Assembly: GCF_039536205.1 (NCBI RefSeq)
Contig: NZ_BAAAYL010000001.1
Location: forward strand, 6,200,001 to 6,264,000
Reading direction: 5' to 3'
Length of the DNA: 64,000 nucleotides
DNA from: Streptomyces sannanensis
GTDB taxonomy: Bacteria; Actinomycetota; Actinomycetes; Streptomycetales; Streptomycetaceae
Shown: in pieces, positions 34,483-43,319 of the stretch
How the letters are laid out: each line of letters begins with the position of its first letter
Position numbering within the stretch: the first letter of the stretch is position 1
The notes under the pieces: model-generated
What the model was told of the DNA's origin: nothing
The model's input: only the letters and a program-made list of their open reading frames with translations
The model's database searches: none
Translations under genes and position numbers: made by a program

Positions 34483-34965
34483 ATGGAGATCTGCGGGAGT
34501 GTCCCACCCGACCACGCACCGGCCCGGCCACTGTCGTACGAAGGTGTCTGGCGTTTCACGGCTCCCGCGGCCGAAGCCTCCGTCCCGCAGGCCCGTCACG
34601 CCGTACGCGACCTGCTCCACCGGCAGGGCGTACCGGCGCACGACGATCTGATCCACGGTCTGCTGGTGATCGTCTCCGAGCTGGTCACCAACGCGGTGCG
34701 CCACGCCGCCCTGCTCTCACCCGAGGTCGCCGTGGAGGTGGCGGTCGGCGCCGAGTGGATCAGGGTGTCGGTCGAGGACAATCACCCCTACCGGCCCAAG
34801 GCGCTGGAGACCGACTACGACCGGGCCGGCGGACGCGGTCTGTTGCTCGTACGCGAGATCACCCGCGAGGCCGGCGGGGTGTGCGACGTGGAACAGACCG
34901 CGAACGGAGGCAAGATCGTGTGGGCCGCGCTGCCGCTCGGCCCACACGGCGCGAGGCCGCTGTAG
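34483..34965 (+). CDS. Anti-sigma-type ATP-binding protein (HATPase_c, RsbW-like)
   Basis: A roughly 160-aa single-domain GHKL ATPase. The N box is LLVIVSELVTNAVRHA, the G1 box VSVEDNHPYRPK and the G2 box GGRGLLLVREITREAGG, ending KIVWAALPL. Such proteins in streptomycetes bind and inhibit sigma factors or phosphorylate anti-anti-sigma partners. The ATG at 34483 is the simplest start. A GTG at 34450, in frame, would add 11 residues; neither has a good ribosome site. No sigma factor or antagonist gene is adjacent, so its partner is unknown. Confidence 0.88.
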   Translation: MEICGSVPPDHAPARPLSYEGVWRFTAPAAEASVPQARHAVRDLLHRQGVPAHDDLIHGLLVIVSELVTNAVRHAALLSPEVAVEVAVGAEWIRVSVEDNHPYRPKALETDYDRAGGRGLLLVREITREAGGVCDVEQTANGGKIVWAALPLGPHGARPL

Positions 34966-34973
34966 GGCCCGCG

Positions 34974-35567
34974 TCACCAGCCCGCTTCGGGGCCCGTCAG
35001 CTCCCTGATCGCCGGACGCGCCGCGTCCAGCACCGTCATGAACCATGCGGAGAACGGCACCTCCGCGTGCCGCGCGGCCAGCTCCTCCGGGGTGACGAAG
35101 GCCGTGTCGTCGACCTCCTCCGGGTCCGGACGTACGGAGGCCTGCACCAGCCCCACGAAGAGATGGTTGTACTCCTGCTCGACCAGGCCCGAGGCCGGGT
35201 CCGGGTGGTTGTACCGCACCGTGCCGGCCGCGGCGAGCAGTGCGGGCGAGATACCCAGCTCCTCATGCGTGCGCCGGGCGGCCGCAGTGAAGGGCGCCTC
35301 GCCCGGATAGGGATGCCCGCAGCAGGTGTTCGACCAGACACCGGGGGAGTGGTACTTGCCCAGTGCGCGGCGCTGGAGCAGTAGTCGCCCGGAGGTGTCG
35401 AACAGGAATACGGAGAACGCCCTGTGCAGCAGACCGGGCGCCTGGTGGGCGGAGAGCTTCTCCGCCGTGCCGATGGTGTTGCCGCTCTCGTCGACCAGTT
35501 CGAGCATGATCGCTTCAGCGGTGCCGTTCGACGAACTGTTCGCCGCGGGGGCTGGTGTGGTCGGCAT
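34974..35567 (-). CDS. idi: Isopentenyl-diphosphate delta-isomerase (type I)
   Basis: A 197-aa Nudix-fold enzyme interconverting IPP and DMAPP. The catalytic Cys is in WSNTCCGHPYPGEAPFTAAA; the metal-binding and acidic residues follow in RRTHEELGIS, and the second catalytic Glu is in LVEQEYNHLFVG. The ATG at 35567 follows AAGGA by seven bases, better placed than the ATG two codons upstream. The enzyme balances the C5 pool used by the prenyl and hopanoid pathways encoded 10-20 kb away, but is not in that operon. Confidence 0.95.
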   Translation of the reverse strand: MPTTPAPAANSSSNGTAEAIMLELVDESGNTIGTAEKLSAHQAPGLLHRAFSVFLFDTSGRLLLQRRALGKYHSPGVWSNTCCGHPYPGEAPFTAAARRTHEELGISPALLAAAGTVRYNHPDPASGLVEQEYNHLFVGLVQASVRPDPEEVDDTAFVTPEELAARHAEVPFSAWFMTVLDAARPAIRELTGPEAGW

Positions 35568-35682
35568 AACCATCCTTCACTTCGGTCCTCGGCCGTCAGG
35601 GGCGCCGGGCCCCCTCAGTCTGCCGCACATCAGGGGCTTGTCCGCACATCGACAGCGCCCGTATGTCCGTTCACATCAGACG

Positions 35683-35696
35683 CCGGAGGCCTCCGG
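35683..35696. terminator. Palindrome downstream of the CDF gene
   Basis: CCGGAGGCCTCCGG is a 14-base perfect palindrome 50 bases beyond the stop of the minus-strand CDF gene and about 115 bases upstream of the idi start. It may end transcription; as a hairpin the loop would be very small. Confidence 0.3.
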
Positions 35697-35746
35697 ATAG
35701 TTGATCGTGCCCCGTGGCGCCGCCCCGGAAGTGCCCGGGCAGGCTC

Positions 35747-36688
35747 TCAGAGGCAGAGTCTCGTCTCGTGCTCGGCATGTCCCGAGGGCTCGAGCTGAAA
35801 GGTGCAGTGCTCCACGTCGAAGTGATCGCCGAGGCAGCCCTGGAGATCGTGGAGCAGCTTCTCGTGCCCGATCGAGTCCAGCGCGTCACCGCTCACCACG
35901 ACATGTGCTGAGAGCACCGGCATACCGGACGTGATCGTCCACGCGTGCAGATCGTGGATGTCCTCCACACCCGGAAGAGCCAGGATGTGGGCCCGGACCT
36001 CGCCCATGTCGACGTCCTTGGGGGCCGCCTCCAGCAGGACGTTCAGCGTCTCGTGCAGCAGCTTCACCGTACGCGGGACGATCATCAGGCCGATCACCAG
36101 AGAGGCGATCGGGTCGGCCTGCTGCCAGCCGGTGGTCATGATGACCGCGGCCGAGATCAGCACCGCCACCGAACCGAGGGCGTCCGCCAGCACCTCCAGG
36201 AAGGCGCCGCGCACATTGAGGCTCTCCTTCTGGCCGCGCATGAGCAGTGCCAGCGAGATCATGTTGGCAAACAGGCCGATCAGGGCGAAGACGATGGTCA
36301 GCCCGCCCCGGGTCTCGGCCGGTGTGATCAGCCGGTGGATCGCCTCGACCAGGACATAGCCGCCGACGCACAGCAGCAGCAGACAGTTGGCGAGCGCCGC
36401 GAGAATCTCGGCGCGGGCGTAGCCGAAGGTCCGGCTCAGGCTGGGCGGACGGTTGGCGAAGTGGATCGCCAGCAGCGCCATCGCCAGTCCGAGCGCGTCC
36501 GTCGCCATGTGCGCCGCGTCGGCGATCAGTGCGAGGGAGTCGGCGAGCAGACCACCGGTGATCTCCACAACCATCACGGTCAGGGTGATGCCCAGCGCGA
36601 TACTCAGCCGGCCCTTGTACGCGGCGGCGGCGGTACCCGTCGGCGGCGGTCCTCCGTGTGTGTGCCCGTGGTCGTGCCCAGCCCCCAT
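35747..36688 (-). CDS. Cation diffusion facilitator family transporter (CzcD-like)
   Basis: A 313-aa metal/proton antiporter. A short His-rich N-terminus (MGAGHDHGHTHGG) precedes six membrane spans. The transport-site residues are in LIADAAHMATDALGLAMALL (HxxxD of TM2) and FLEVLADALGSVAVLISAAV (xxxxD/S of TM5). The TM4-5 loop is short. The C-terminal cytoplasmic domain (LPGVEDIHDLHAWTITSG) carries the usual dimer-interface His. This pattern fits zinc exporters of the CzcD/ZitB type. The ATG at 36688 follows GGGAGG. Two metal sites are intact, so it should be functional. Confidence 0.93.
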   Translation of the reverse strand: MGAGHDHGHTHGGPPPTGTAAAAYKGRLSIALGITLTVMVVEITGGLLADSLALIADAAHMATDALGLAMALLAIHFANRPPSLSRTFGYARAEILAALANCLLLLCVGGYVLVEAIHRLITPAETRGGLTIVFALIGLFANMISLALLMRGQKESLNVRGAFLEVLADALGSVAVLISAAVIMTTGWQQADPIASLVIGLMIVPRTVKLLHETLNVLLEAAPKDVDMGEVRAHILALPGVEDIHDLHAWTITSGMPVLSAHVVVSGDALDSIGHEKLLHDLQGCLGDHFDVEHCTFQLEPSGHAEHETRLCL

Positions 36689-36800
36689 GAAGGCCGCCTC
36701 CCTCGTTCGTTGCTCCGCGGGTCTGCCCGATCCGTCCGGGAGCCAAGTGAACTACGGGTGGGGGGTATCTGCAAGACGGGACTGAACACCGTTGTCATAT

Positions 36801-36834
36801 GCTCTGACCTGCGGAAACGTCCGCAGGTCAGAGC
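36801..36834 (-). terminator. Strong hairpin terminator of galE
   Basis: GCTCTGACCTGCGGA and its exact complement form a 15-bp stem around a 4-base loop (AACG on the plus strand). It lies 10 bases beyond the galE stop on the minus strand. Confidence 0.88.
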
Positions 36835-36844
36835 ACCGGAACGA

Positions 36845-37828
36845 TCACTCGGTGAAGGCCCCCGGGTGCCGCAGACGCCAGCCCTCCCACGCCGACTCGA
36901 CCATCTCGCGCACCCCGCGCCGGGCCTTGAAGCCCAGCTCCTCGGCGATCAGCCCGGCTGCGGCCACGGCCTTCGCCGAGTCACCGGGGCGGCGCGGTTC
37001 CACCACCGGCGCCAGATCACTGCGGGTGACCTCGGCCACCAGAACGGCCAGCTCGCGCACGGACACACCCTCGCCCCGGCCGATGTTCACCGTCAGATCA
37101 CCGGGGCCCTCCTGGGCGGCCAGCCGCCGGGCCGCCGCGAGGTGCGCCTCCGCGAGATCCGCGACATGGATGTAGTCACGGATGCAGGTCCCGTCCGGCG
37201 TCGGATAGTCGTCGCCGAAGATACGCGGGGCCTCACCCCTGGTGATCCGGTCGAAGAACATCGGGATGACATTGAACACACCGATGTCCGCGAGCGCCGG
37301 CTCGGCCGCACCCGCCACGTTGAAGTACCGCAGACAGGCCGTCGCGATGCCGTGGGCCCGCCCTGCCGCCCGCACCAGCCACTCCCCGGCGAGCTTGGTC
37401 TCCCCGTAGGGGTTGATGGGCACGCACGGGGTGTCCTCTGTGATGAGGTCCACGTCCGGTACGCCGTAGACGGCCGCCGAGGAGGAGAAGAGGAACCGCT
37501 TGATGCCGGCCGCGGCCACCGCCTCCAGCAGCACGGTCAGGCCGTACACATTTTCCCGGTAGTAGCGCAGGGGCTGCTCGACGGACTCCGCGACCTGCTT
37601 CTTCGCTGCGAGATGCACCACACCCCGGACGCCGTACTCGGCGAACGTACGGTCGAGCAGCTCCCGGTCCGCGATCGAACCGCGTACCAGCGGGATCCCG
37701 GAGGGGAGCCGCTCGGGAACGCCCGCCGACGTGTCGTCGAGGACGACGACACGCTCACCTGCCTCGTCCATCGCTCGTGCCACATGAGCGCCGATGTAAC
37801 CCGCTCCACCTGTGATCAGCCATGTCAT
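36845..37828 (-). CDS. galE: UDP-glucose 4-epimerase
   Basis: A 327-aa extended short-chain dehydrogenase interconverting UDP-glucose and UDP-galactose (or N-acetyl forms). NAD motif GGAGYIGAHVARAMDEAG (7-24), conserved VVHLAAKKQVAESVEQPLRY, Ser in FLFSSSAAVYG, catalytic Tyr/Lys in PYGETKLAGE, and CIRDYIHVADLAEAHLAA. The first half of KxxV in the usual bacterial form (KAVGES) is AKKQVAES here. The ATG at 37828 has a TAGGGT box 14 bases upstream. It is divergent from the surface-polymer operon, with 144 bases between starts, and may supply its sugar. Confidence 0.93.
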   Translation of the reverse strand: MTWLITGGAGYIGAHVARAMDEAGERVVVLDDTSAGVPERLPSGIPLVRGSIADRELLDRTFAEYGVRGVVHLAAKKQVAESVEQPLRYYRENVYGLTVLLEAVAAAGIKRFLFSSSAAVYGVPDVDLITEDTPCVPINPYGETKLAGEWLVRAAGRAHGIATACLRYFNVAGAAEPALADIGVFNVIPMFFDRITRGEAPRIFGDDYPTPDGTCIRDYIHVADLAEAHLAAARRLAAQEGPGDLTVNIGRGEGVSVRELAVLVAEVTRSDLAPVVEPRRPGDSAKAVAAAGLIAEELGFKARRGVREMVESAWEGWRLRHPGAFTE

Positions 37829-37972
37829 AACGGCCACCCTAGGGCCTTCCGGGCCGCGTTTTGTGGGGTTGGCCTTGATCGACCATGATGACCCGGGCGC
37901 GCCGCCCTCCGGCGCCACCGATACTCTCAGGCCGACGTGCCACCCGCCCCCAGTTCCAAGGAGTGAGTTCGT

Positions 37973-39766
37973 CTGTCGATCGCCATCCTCACCGGTCCGC
38001 CGGTACCCGGGTCGCCACTCGAAGGCGATCTGCGGTCGCTGGGCTTTGACGTACGGACGCCCTCCGAGGCGCAGGACACCGCCGCCCTGCTGGCCGCCGT
38101 TCCGGCGGGCGAGCGTGTCGCCGTCGTCGACCCGCGCTTCGTGGGCCATGTGCACACCCTCCGTCTCGCCCTGACGGACCCCCGCTTCGCGGCGGCCTCG
38201 GTTCCCGGCGCGCTGACGGCGAAGCCGGAGGCCCGCGCCTCCCTGGCATGGGCCCTGACCGCGGTTCCGGAAGGGGCCGAGAGCCTGCCCGACCGGATCG
38301 CGGGAGCCCTCGAGGCGGACGGCACCGCCGTGCACCGGCCCGAACTCGGGTCCCTCGTCGGGACCGTTCCCGCCGACGACGCCGCGCGCGTGGACGCGCA
38401 GGCCGCCGTCGCCGCGGTCGACGACGAGGCCGTGCGGCTGCGTTCCGCCGTGAAGGCCCGCGACGGCTTCTTCACGACCTTCTGCATCAGCCCGTACTCG
38501 CGTTACATCGCACGCTGGTGCGCACGCCGGGGCTTCACCCCGAACCAGGTCACCACCGCGTCGCTGCTCACCGCGCTGATCGCGGCCGGCTGCGCGGCGA
38601 CCGGCACCCGGGGCGGTTTCATCGCCGCGGGCGCCCTGCTGATCTTCTCCTTCGTCCTGGACTGCACGGACGGGCAGCTCGCCCGCTACTCGCTGCAGTA
38701 CTCGACTCTCGGAGCGTGGCTGGACGCCACCTTCGACCGGGCCAAGGAGTACGCGTACTACGCGGGCCTCGCCATCGGCGCCACCCGGGGCGGCGACGAC
38801 GTATGGGCGCTCGCCCTCGGCGCGATGGTGCTGCAGACGTGCCGCCATGTCGTGGACTTCTCCTTCAACGAGGCGAACCACGACGCGACCGCCAACACGA
38901 GCCCCACCGCCGCCCTCTCCGACCGGCTCGACAGCGTCGGCTGGACGGTCTGGGTGCGCCGGATGATCGTCCTGCCGATCGGCGAGCGCTGGGCGATGAT
39001 CGCGGTGCTGACCGCCGCGACGACGCCCAGGATCACCTTCTACGCCCTGCTCATCGGCTGTGCCTTCGCCGCCTGCTACACCACGGCGGGCCGGGTGCTG
39101 CGCTCGCTGACCCGCAGGGCACAGAGAACCGACCGCGCGGCCCGGGCGCTCGCAGACCTCGCCGATTCGGGGCCGATCGCGGAGCTGGTCGCTCGCGCGA
39201 TGGGCCGCCTCAAGGGGCTCCCGCCGTACGGCTCCCGTGCGCTGATCGCTGCCGAGGGCGCTGTGCTGCTGACCGCGGCGGCGTGGTTCCTGCCCTTCGG
39301 TAGCCTGTGGACCGTCGCCGCCGCGGCGTTCTACGCCGTGGGCTCCGGCGTCGCCGTCGCCCTGCCCCTCAAGGGCGCCCTCGACTGGCTGGTCCCCCCG
39401 GTCTTCCGGGCCGCCGAGTACGGCACCGTGCTGATCCTGGCCGCCAAGTCCGGGGTGGACGGTGCCCTGCCTGCGGCATTCGGGCTGGTCGCAGCCGTCG
39501 CCTACCATCACTACGACACGGTCTACCGCATCCGCGGCGGTACCGGCGCTCCGCCCCGGTGGCTGGTGCGGACGGCCGGCGGACACGAGGGCCGGACCCT
39601 CGTGGTGGTGGCACTTGCCGCCGTCCTCGGGACGCGGAACACAGACTTCACCGTGGCGCTCGCGGTCCTCGCCGTGGCCGTCGCGCTGGTGGTGCTCGGG
39701 GAGAGCATCCGTTTCTGGGTGTCCTCCGGAGCACCCGCGGTACATGACGAAGGAGAACCCGCATGA
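37973..39766 (+). CDS. CDP-alcohol phosphatidyltransferase family protein with N-terminal domain, apparent CTG start
   Basis: A 597-aa membrane enzyme. The C-terminal two thirds contain the CDP-alcohol transferase motif (DG-x2-AR-x8-G-x3-D-x3-D) at about 230-258: DCTDGQLARYSLQYSTLGAW then LDATFDRAK. This lies among at least eight hydrophobic spans. The first 150 residues (SIAILTGPPVPGSPLEGDLR, RVAVVDPRFVGHVHTL) are soluble and resemble a degraded nucleotidyltransferase domain, as in IPCT/DIPPS fusions. No ATG, GTG or TTG occurs in frame between the stop at 37964 and codon 57 (GTG 38141). CTG at 37973, nine bases after AAGGAG, fits best. Ends overlapping the next start (ATGA). Confidence 0.85.
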   Translation: MSIAILTGPPVPGSPLEGDLRSLGFDVRTPSEAQDTAALLAAVPAGERVAVVDPRFVGHVHTLRLALTDPRFAAASVPGALTAKPEARASLAWALTAVPEGAESLPDRIAGALEADGTAVHRPELGSLVGTVPADDAARVDAQAAVAAVDDEAVRLRSAVKARDGFFTTFCISPYSRYIARWCARRGFTPNQVTTASLLTALIAAGCAATGTRGGFIAAGALLIFSFVLDCTDGQLARYSLQYSTLGAWLDATFDRAKEYAYYAGLAIGATRGGDDVWALALGAMVLQTCRHVVDFSFNEANHDATANTSPTAALSDRLDSVGWTVWVRRMIVLPIGERWAMIAVLTAATTPRITFYALLIGCAFAACYTTAGRVLRSLTRRAQRTDRAARALADLADSGPIAELVARAMGRLKGLPPYGSRALIAAEGAVLLTAAAWFLPFGSLWTVAAAAFYAVGSGVAVALPLKGALDWLVPPVFRAAEYGTVLILAAKSGVDGALPAAFGLVAAVAYHHYDTVYRIRGGTGAPPRWLVRTAGGHEGRTLVVVALAAVLGTRNTDFTVALAVLAVAVALVVLGESIRFWVSSGAPAVHDEGEPA

Positions 39767-40500
39767 TCGGCCTCGTACTGGCAGCCGGTGCCGGACGGCG
39801 TCTGCGCCCCTACACCGACACGCTTCCGAAGGCCCTCGTGCCCGTCGACGGCGAGACGACCGTCCTCGACCTCACTCTCGGCAACTTCGCCGAGGTCGGC
39901 CTCACCGAGGCCGCCATCGTCGTCGGCTACCGCAAGGAGGCCGTGTACGAGCGCAAGGACGCGCTCGAGGCGAAGTACGGCCTGAAGCTGACGCTGATCG
40001 ACAACGACAAGGCCGAGGAGTGGAACAACGCCTACTCCCTCTGGTGTGCCCGTGAGGTCCTGAAGCAGGGCGTCATCCTCGCCAATGGCGACACCGTGCA
40101 CCCCGTCTCCGTCGAGCAGACCCTGCTCGCCGCACGCGGTGACGGTCAGAAGATCATCCTTGCCCTCGACACGGTGAAGAACCTCGCCGACGAGGAGATG
40201 AAGGTCATAACCGCCGACGGCCAGGGTGTGCGCCGTATCACCAAGCTGATGGACCCGGCGTCCGCCACCGGCGAGTACATCGGTGTGACCCTCATCGAGC
40301 CCGAGGCCGCAGCCGACCTCGCCGACGCGCTGAAGGCCACCTTCGAGCGCGACCCGGACCTCTACTACGAGGACGGCTATCAGGAGCTCGTCCACCGCGG
40401 CTTCCAGATCGACGTGGCCCCGATCGGCGACGTCAAGTGGGTGGAGATCGACAACCACGACGACCTCGCGAAGGGCCGTGAGATCGCGTGCCAGTACTGA
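39763..40500 (+). CDS. Nucleotidyltransferase (cytidylyltransferase-like)
   Basis: A 245-aa NTP_transferase-fold protein. The nucleotide-binding loop is LVLAAGAGRRLRPYTDTLPK (about 4-23), the metal Asp is in ILANGDTVHPVS, and the acceptor side EYIGVTLIEPE and WVEIDNHDDL resembles phosphocholine/inositol-phosphate cytidylyltransferases more than hexose-phosphate ones. It would activate a polyol or amino-alcohol phosphate as an NDP derivative for the neighbouring CDP-alcohol transferases. Start overlaps the upstream stop by 4 bp (ATGA), indicating coupled translation, and its own end overlaps the next start by 13 bp. Confidence 0.9.
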   Translation: MIGLVLAAGAGRRLRPYTDTLPKALVPVDGETTVLDLTLGNFAEVGLTEAAIVVGYRKEAVYERKDALEAKYGLKLTLIDNDKAEEWNNAYSLWCAREVLKQGVILANGDTVHPVSVEQTLLAARGDGQKIILALDTVKNLADEEMKVITADGQGVRRITKLMDPASATGEYIGVTLIEPEAAADLADALKATFERDPDLYYEDGYQELVHRGFQIDVAPIGDVKWVEIDNHDDLAKGREIACQY

Positions 40501-41549
40501 CCCGGCTCATCCCGTCCCCGGTCGTCGTCGATATCCGACGCGGTGCCTTGGACGGACTGGCCGGCCTTCTTGCCGATCAGCGGATCTCCAGTTCGGGCCG
40601 GCTGGCCGTGGCGGTCAGCGGCGGCTCCGGCCAGGCACTGCGCGAGCGGCTGTCACCGGCCCTGCCGGGCGCCGACTGGTACGCGGTCGCGGACGGCACG
40701 ATCGACTCGGCGGTCAAGCTCGCCGACGACATCAAGGGCAAGCGGTACGACGCCGTGGTCGGCCTCGGTGGCGGCAAGATCATCGATGTGGCGAAGTACG
40801 CCGCGGCGCGCGTCGGCCTGCCAATGGTGGCCGTCGCGACGAACCTCTCGCACGACGGACTGTGCTCCCCTGTCGCCACGCTCGACAACGACAACGGCCG
40901 CGGTTCGTACGGACTGCCCACGCCCATCGGGGTCGTCATCGACCTCGATGTGATCCGTGAGGCCCCGGTCCGCTTCGTACGCTCCGGTATCGGCGACGCC
41001 ATCTCCAACATCTCGGCCATCGCCGACTGGGAGCTGTCGCACATCGTCAACGGCGAGCCCGTCGACGGGCTCGCCGCCGCCATGGCCCGGACCGCCGGCG
41101 AGTCCGTGCTGCGCCACCCGGGCGGTACCGGCGACGACGAGTTCCTGGTCGTGCTCGCCGAGGCCCTGGTGCTGACCGGGATCGCCATGTCGATCAGTGG
41201 GGACACCCGGCCCTCGTCGGGGGCCTGCCACGAGATCAGCCACGCCTTCGACCTGCTCCACCCCAGGCGTGCCGCGTCGCACGGTGAGCAGGTCGGCCTC
41301 GGGGCCGCCTTCGCCATGCACCTGCGCGGTGCCCGGGAGCAGTCCGCGCTCTTCGCGGAGGTGCTGCGCCGGCACGGCCTGCCGGTGCTGCCCGAGGAGA
41401 TCGGATTCTCCGCGGACGAGTTCGTCGCGGCCGTGGACTACGCACCGCAGACCCGGCCGGGGCGCTTCACCATCCTTGAGCACCTCGACCTCTCCACCGA
41501 TCAGATCAGGGACGCGTACGCCGACTATGCCAAGACCATCCGTAGCTGA
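40488..41549 (+). CDS. Iron-containing alcohol dehydrogenase, glycerol-1-phosphate-dehydrogenase-like
   Basis: A 353-aa protein of the sn-glycerol-1-phosphate dehydrogenase/dehydroquinate-synthase superfamily (EgsA/AraM-like). The NAD(P) motif is VVGLGGGKIIDVAKYAA; metal ligands are expected at Asp in RSGIGDAISNISAI (GIGD) and His in SSGACHEISHAFDLL (HEISH) and RRAASHGEQVGLGAAF. The glycine pattern and VAVATNLSHDGLCSPVAT match G1P dehydrogenases, which reduce dihydroxyacetone phosphate to sn-glycerol-1-phosphate. A related cyclitol substrate is possible. GTG start; it overlaps both neighbours (13 bp and 23 bp). Confidence 0.85.
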   Translation: MPVLTRLIPSPVVVDIRRGALDGLAGLLADQRISSSGRLAVAVSGGSGQALRERLSPALPGADWYAVADGTIDSAVKLADDIKGKRYDAVVGLGGGKIIDVAKYAAARVGLPMVAVATNLSHDGLCSPVATLDNDNGRGSYGLPTPIGVVIDLDVIREAPVRFVRSGIGDAISNISAIADWELSHIVNGEPVDGLAAAMARTAGESVLRHPGGTGDDEFLVVLAEALVLTGIAMSISGDTRPSSGACHEISHAFDLLHPRRAASHGEQVGLGAAFAMHLRGAREQSALFAEVLRRHGLPVLPEEIGFSADEFVAAVDYAPQTRPGRFTILEHLDLSTDQIRDAYADYAKTIRS

Positions 41550-42306
41550 ACTCCGCCCGGTCGTTCACCCGGCAGGTGTCAAGGACCGGCGCAGCGGAGA
41601 GCACTGGGGCGGACGCCTGTACATGCGCGAGATCTCGCTGCGCGTCACCCGCCACCTGGTGAACACCAAGGTCACGCCGAACCAGCTGACCTACCTGATG
41701 ACCCTCGCCGGTGTCCTCGCCGCCCCGGCCCTGCTGGTGCCGGGCGTCTGGGGTGCCGTCCTCGGTGTGGTGATGGTCCAGCTCTACCTGCTGCTCGACT
41801 GCGTCGATGGGGAGGTCGCCCGCTGGAAGCAGCAGTTCTCGCTGTCCGGGGTGTATCTGGACCGGGTCGGCGCCTACCTGTGCGACGCGGCGGTCCTCGT
41901 CGGCTTCGGCCTGCGCGCTGCGGACCTGTGGGGCAGCGGGCGGATCGACTGGCTGTGGGCCTTCCTCGGCACCCTCGCCGCGGTCGGCGCGATGCTGATC
42001 AAGGCCGAGACCGACCTGGTCGGCGTCGCCCGCCACCAGGGCGGGCTGCCGCCGGTCAAGGACGCGGCGGCCGAGCCGCGCTCGTCCGGCATGGCGCTCG
42101 CCCGCCGGGCCGCCGCCGCGCTGAAGTTCCACCGGCTGGTCCTCGGTATCGAGGCGTCCCTGCTCATCCTGGTGCTGGCCGTCCTGGACGCGGTCCGGGG
42201 CGATCTGTTCTTCTCCCGCCTCGGCGTCGCCGTGCTGGCCGGCATCGCGCTGCTCCAGACGCTGCTGCACCTGGTGTCCATCCTCGTCTCCAGCAGGCTG
42301 AGGTGA
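41527..42306 (+). CDS. CDP-alcohol phosphatidyltransferase family protein
   Basis: A 259-aa integral membrane enzyme with the complete family motif DCVDGEVARWKQQFSLSGVY then LDRVGAYLCD (about 91-119), including all Asp and the AR pair. Around it are spans such as LTYLMTLAGVLAAPALLVPG and GAVLGVVMVQLYLLL, and further ones in the C-terminal half. It would transfer a phospho-alcohol group from a CDP donor to an acceptor alcohol. It is half the size of the first such protein in the operon and lacks the extra N-terminal domain. It starts 23 bases inside the dehydrogenase gene. Two such enzymes imply two successive phosphodiester-forming steps. Confidence 0.88.
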   Translation: MPRPSVAELRPVVHPAGVKDRRSGEHWGGRLYMREISLRVTRHLVNTKVTPNQLTYLMTLAGVLAAPALLVPGVWGAVLGVVMVQLYLLLDCVDGEVARWKQQFSLSGVYLDRVGAYLCDAAVLVGFGLRAADLWGSGRIDWLWAFLGTLAAVGAMLIKAETDLVGVARHQGGLPPVKDAAAEPRSSGMALARRAAAALKFHRLVLGIEASLLILVLAVLDAVRGDLFFSRLGVAVLAGIALLQTLLHLVSILVSSRLR

Positions 42307-42311
42307 GCGCC

Positions 42312-43220
42312 ATGCTGCACTCTCCCGGGGGGCGACCGCCGTACCCCCGAAAAGTCGGCGCCGTCATCATCACCATGGGCAACCGCCCCGACGACCTGCG
42401 GGCCCTGCTGGACTCGGTCGCCCGGCAGGACGGCGACCCGATCGAGGTGGTCGTGGTCGGCAACGGCGCCCCGGTGGGCGACGTTCCCGAGGGCGTACGG
42501 ACCGTGGAGCTGCCCGAGAACCTGGGCATCCCCGGTGGCCGTAACGCCGGCATCGAGGCCTTCGGCGCGCATGGCAAGGATGTCGACGTCCTTCTCTTCC
42601 TGGACGACGACGGCAGCCTGCCGAACACCGACACCGCCGAGCTGTGCCGCCAGGCCTTCGCGGCCGACCCGAAGCTGGGCATCATCAGCTTCCGGATCGC
42701 CGACCCGGACACCGGGCTCACCCAGCGCCGGCACGTCCCCCGGCTGCGTGCCTCCGACCCGATGCGTTCCTCACGCGTGACCACCTTCCTGGGCGGCGCC
42801 AATGCGGTGCGCACCGAGGTCTTCGCCGAGGTCGGCGGTCTCCCGGACGAGTTCTTCTACGCCCATGAGGAGACCGATCTGGCCTGGCGGGCGCTGGACG
42901 CCGGCTGGCTGATCGACTACCGCTCGGACATGGTGCTGCACCACCCGACGACCCCGCCGTCCCGGCACGCGGTCTACCACCGCATGGTGGCCCGCAACCG
43001 GGTCTGGCTGGCGCGGCGGAATCTGCCCGTCCCGCTGGTTCCGGTGTACGTCGGTGTATGGCTGCTGCTGACCCTGGCGAGACGGCCGTCGGTACCGGCT
43101 CTGAAGGCATGGTTCGGCGGCTTCAAGGAGGGCTGGACCGCTCCCTGCGGGCCCCGCCGTCCCATGAAGTGGCGTACTGTCTGGCGGCTGACGCGACTTG
43201 GCCGCCCTCCTGTCATCTGA
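42312..43220 (+). CDS. Family 2 glycosyltransferase
   Basis: A 302-aa GT-A fold enzyme: VGAVIITMGNRPDDLRALLD at the N-terminus, LPENLGIPGGRNAGIEAFGA, the metal/nucleotide-sugar DxD region LLFLDDDGSLP, FLGGANAVRTEVFAEVGGLP and the catalytic ED segment FYAHEETDLAWRALDAGW. A C-terminal hydrophobic stretch (VPLVPVYVGVWLLLTLA) probably anchors it to the membrane. It resembles rhamnosyl/galactosyl transferases of wall polymers. The ATG at 42312 has an excellent GAGGTGA site; a GTG at 42303 overlapping the previous stop is the alternative. Confidence 0.9.
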   Translation: MLHSPGGRPPYPRKVGAVIITMGNRPDDLRALLDSVARQDGDPIEVVVVGNGAPVGDVPEGVRTVELPENLGIPGGRNAGIEAFGAHGKDVDVLLFLDDDGSLPNTDTAELCRQAFAADPKLGIISFRIADPDTGLTQRRHVPRLRASDPMRSSRVTTFLGGANAVRTEVFAEVGGLPDEFFYAHEETDLAWRALDAGWLIDYRSDMVLHHPTTPPSRHAVYHRMVARNRVWLARRNLPVPLVPVYVGVWLLLTLARRPSVPALKAWFGGFKEGWTAPCGPRRPMKWRTVWRLTRLGRPPVI

Positions 43221-43319
43221 CAAGCTCTGCTCGTGAGAGCAACGGGCGTGTCCCCAGGACCCAGGCGTCCGGGCCGACTCCCGGCCGACTGCGCATCTTG
43301 AACACGAAAGTTTCAACTT

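Noticed and set aside
36845..39745. Open frame of 966 codons on the minus strand across the first polymer genes
   Set aside because: Only its last 327 codons (galE) have a real protein pattern. The upstream part is antisense to the CDP-alcohol transferase gene and is the usual long shadow frame of high-GC DNA.
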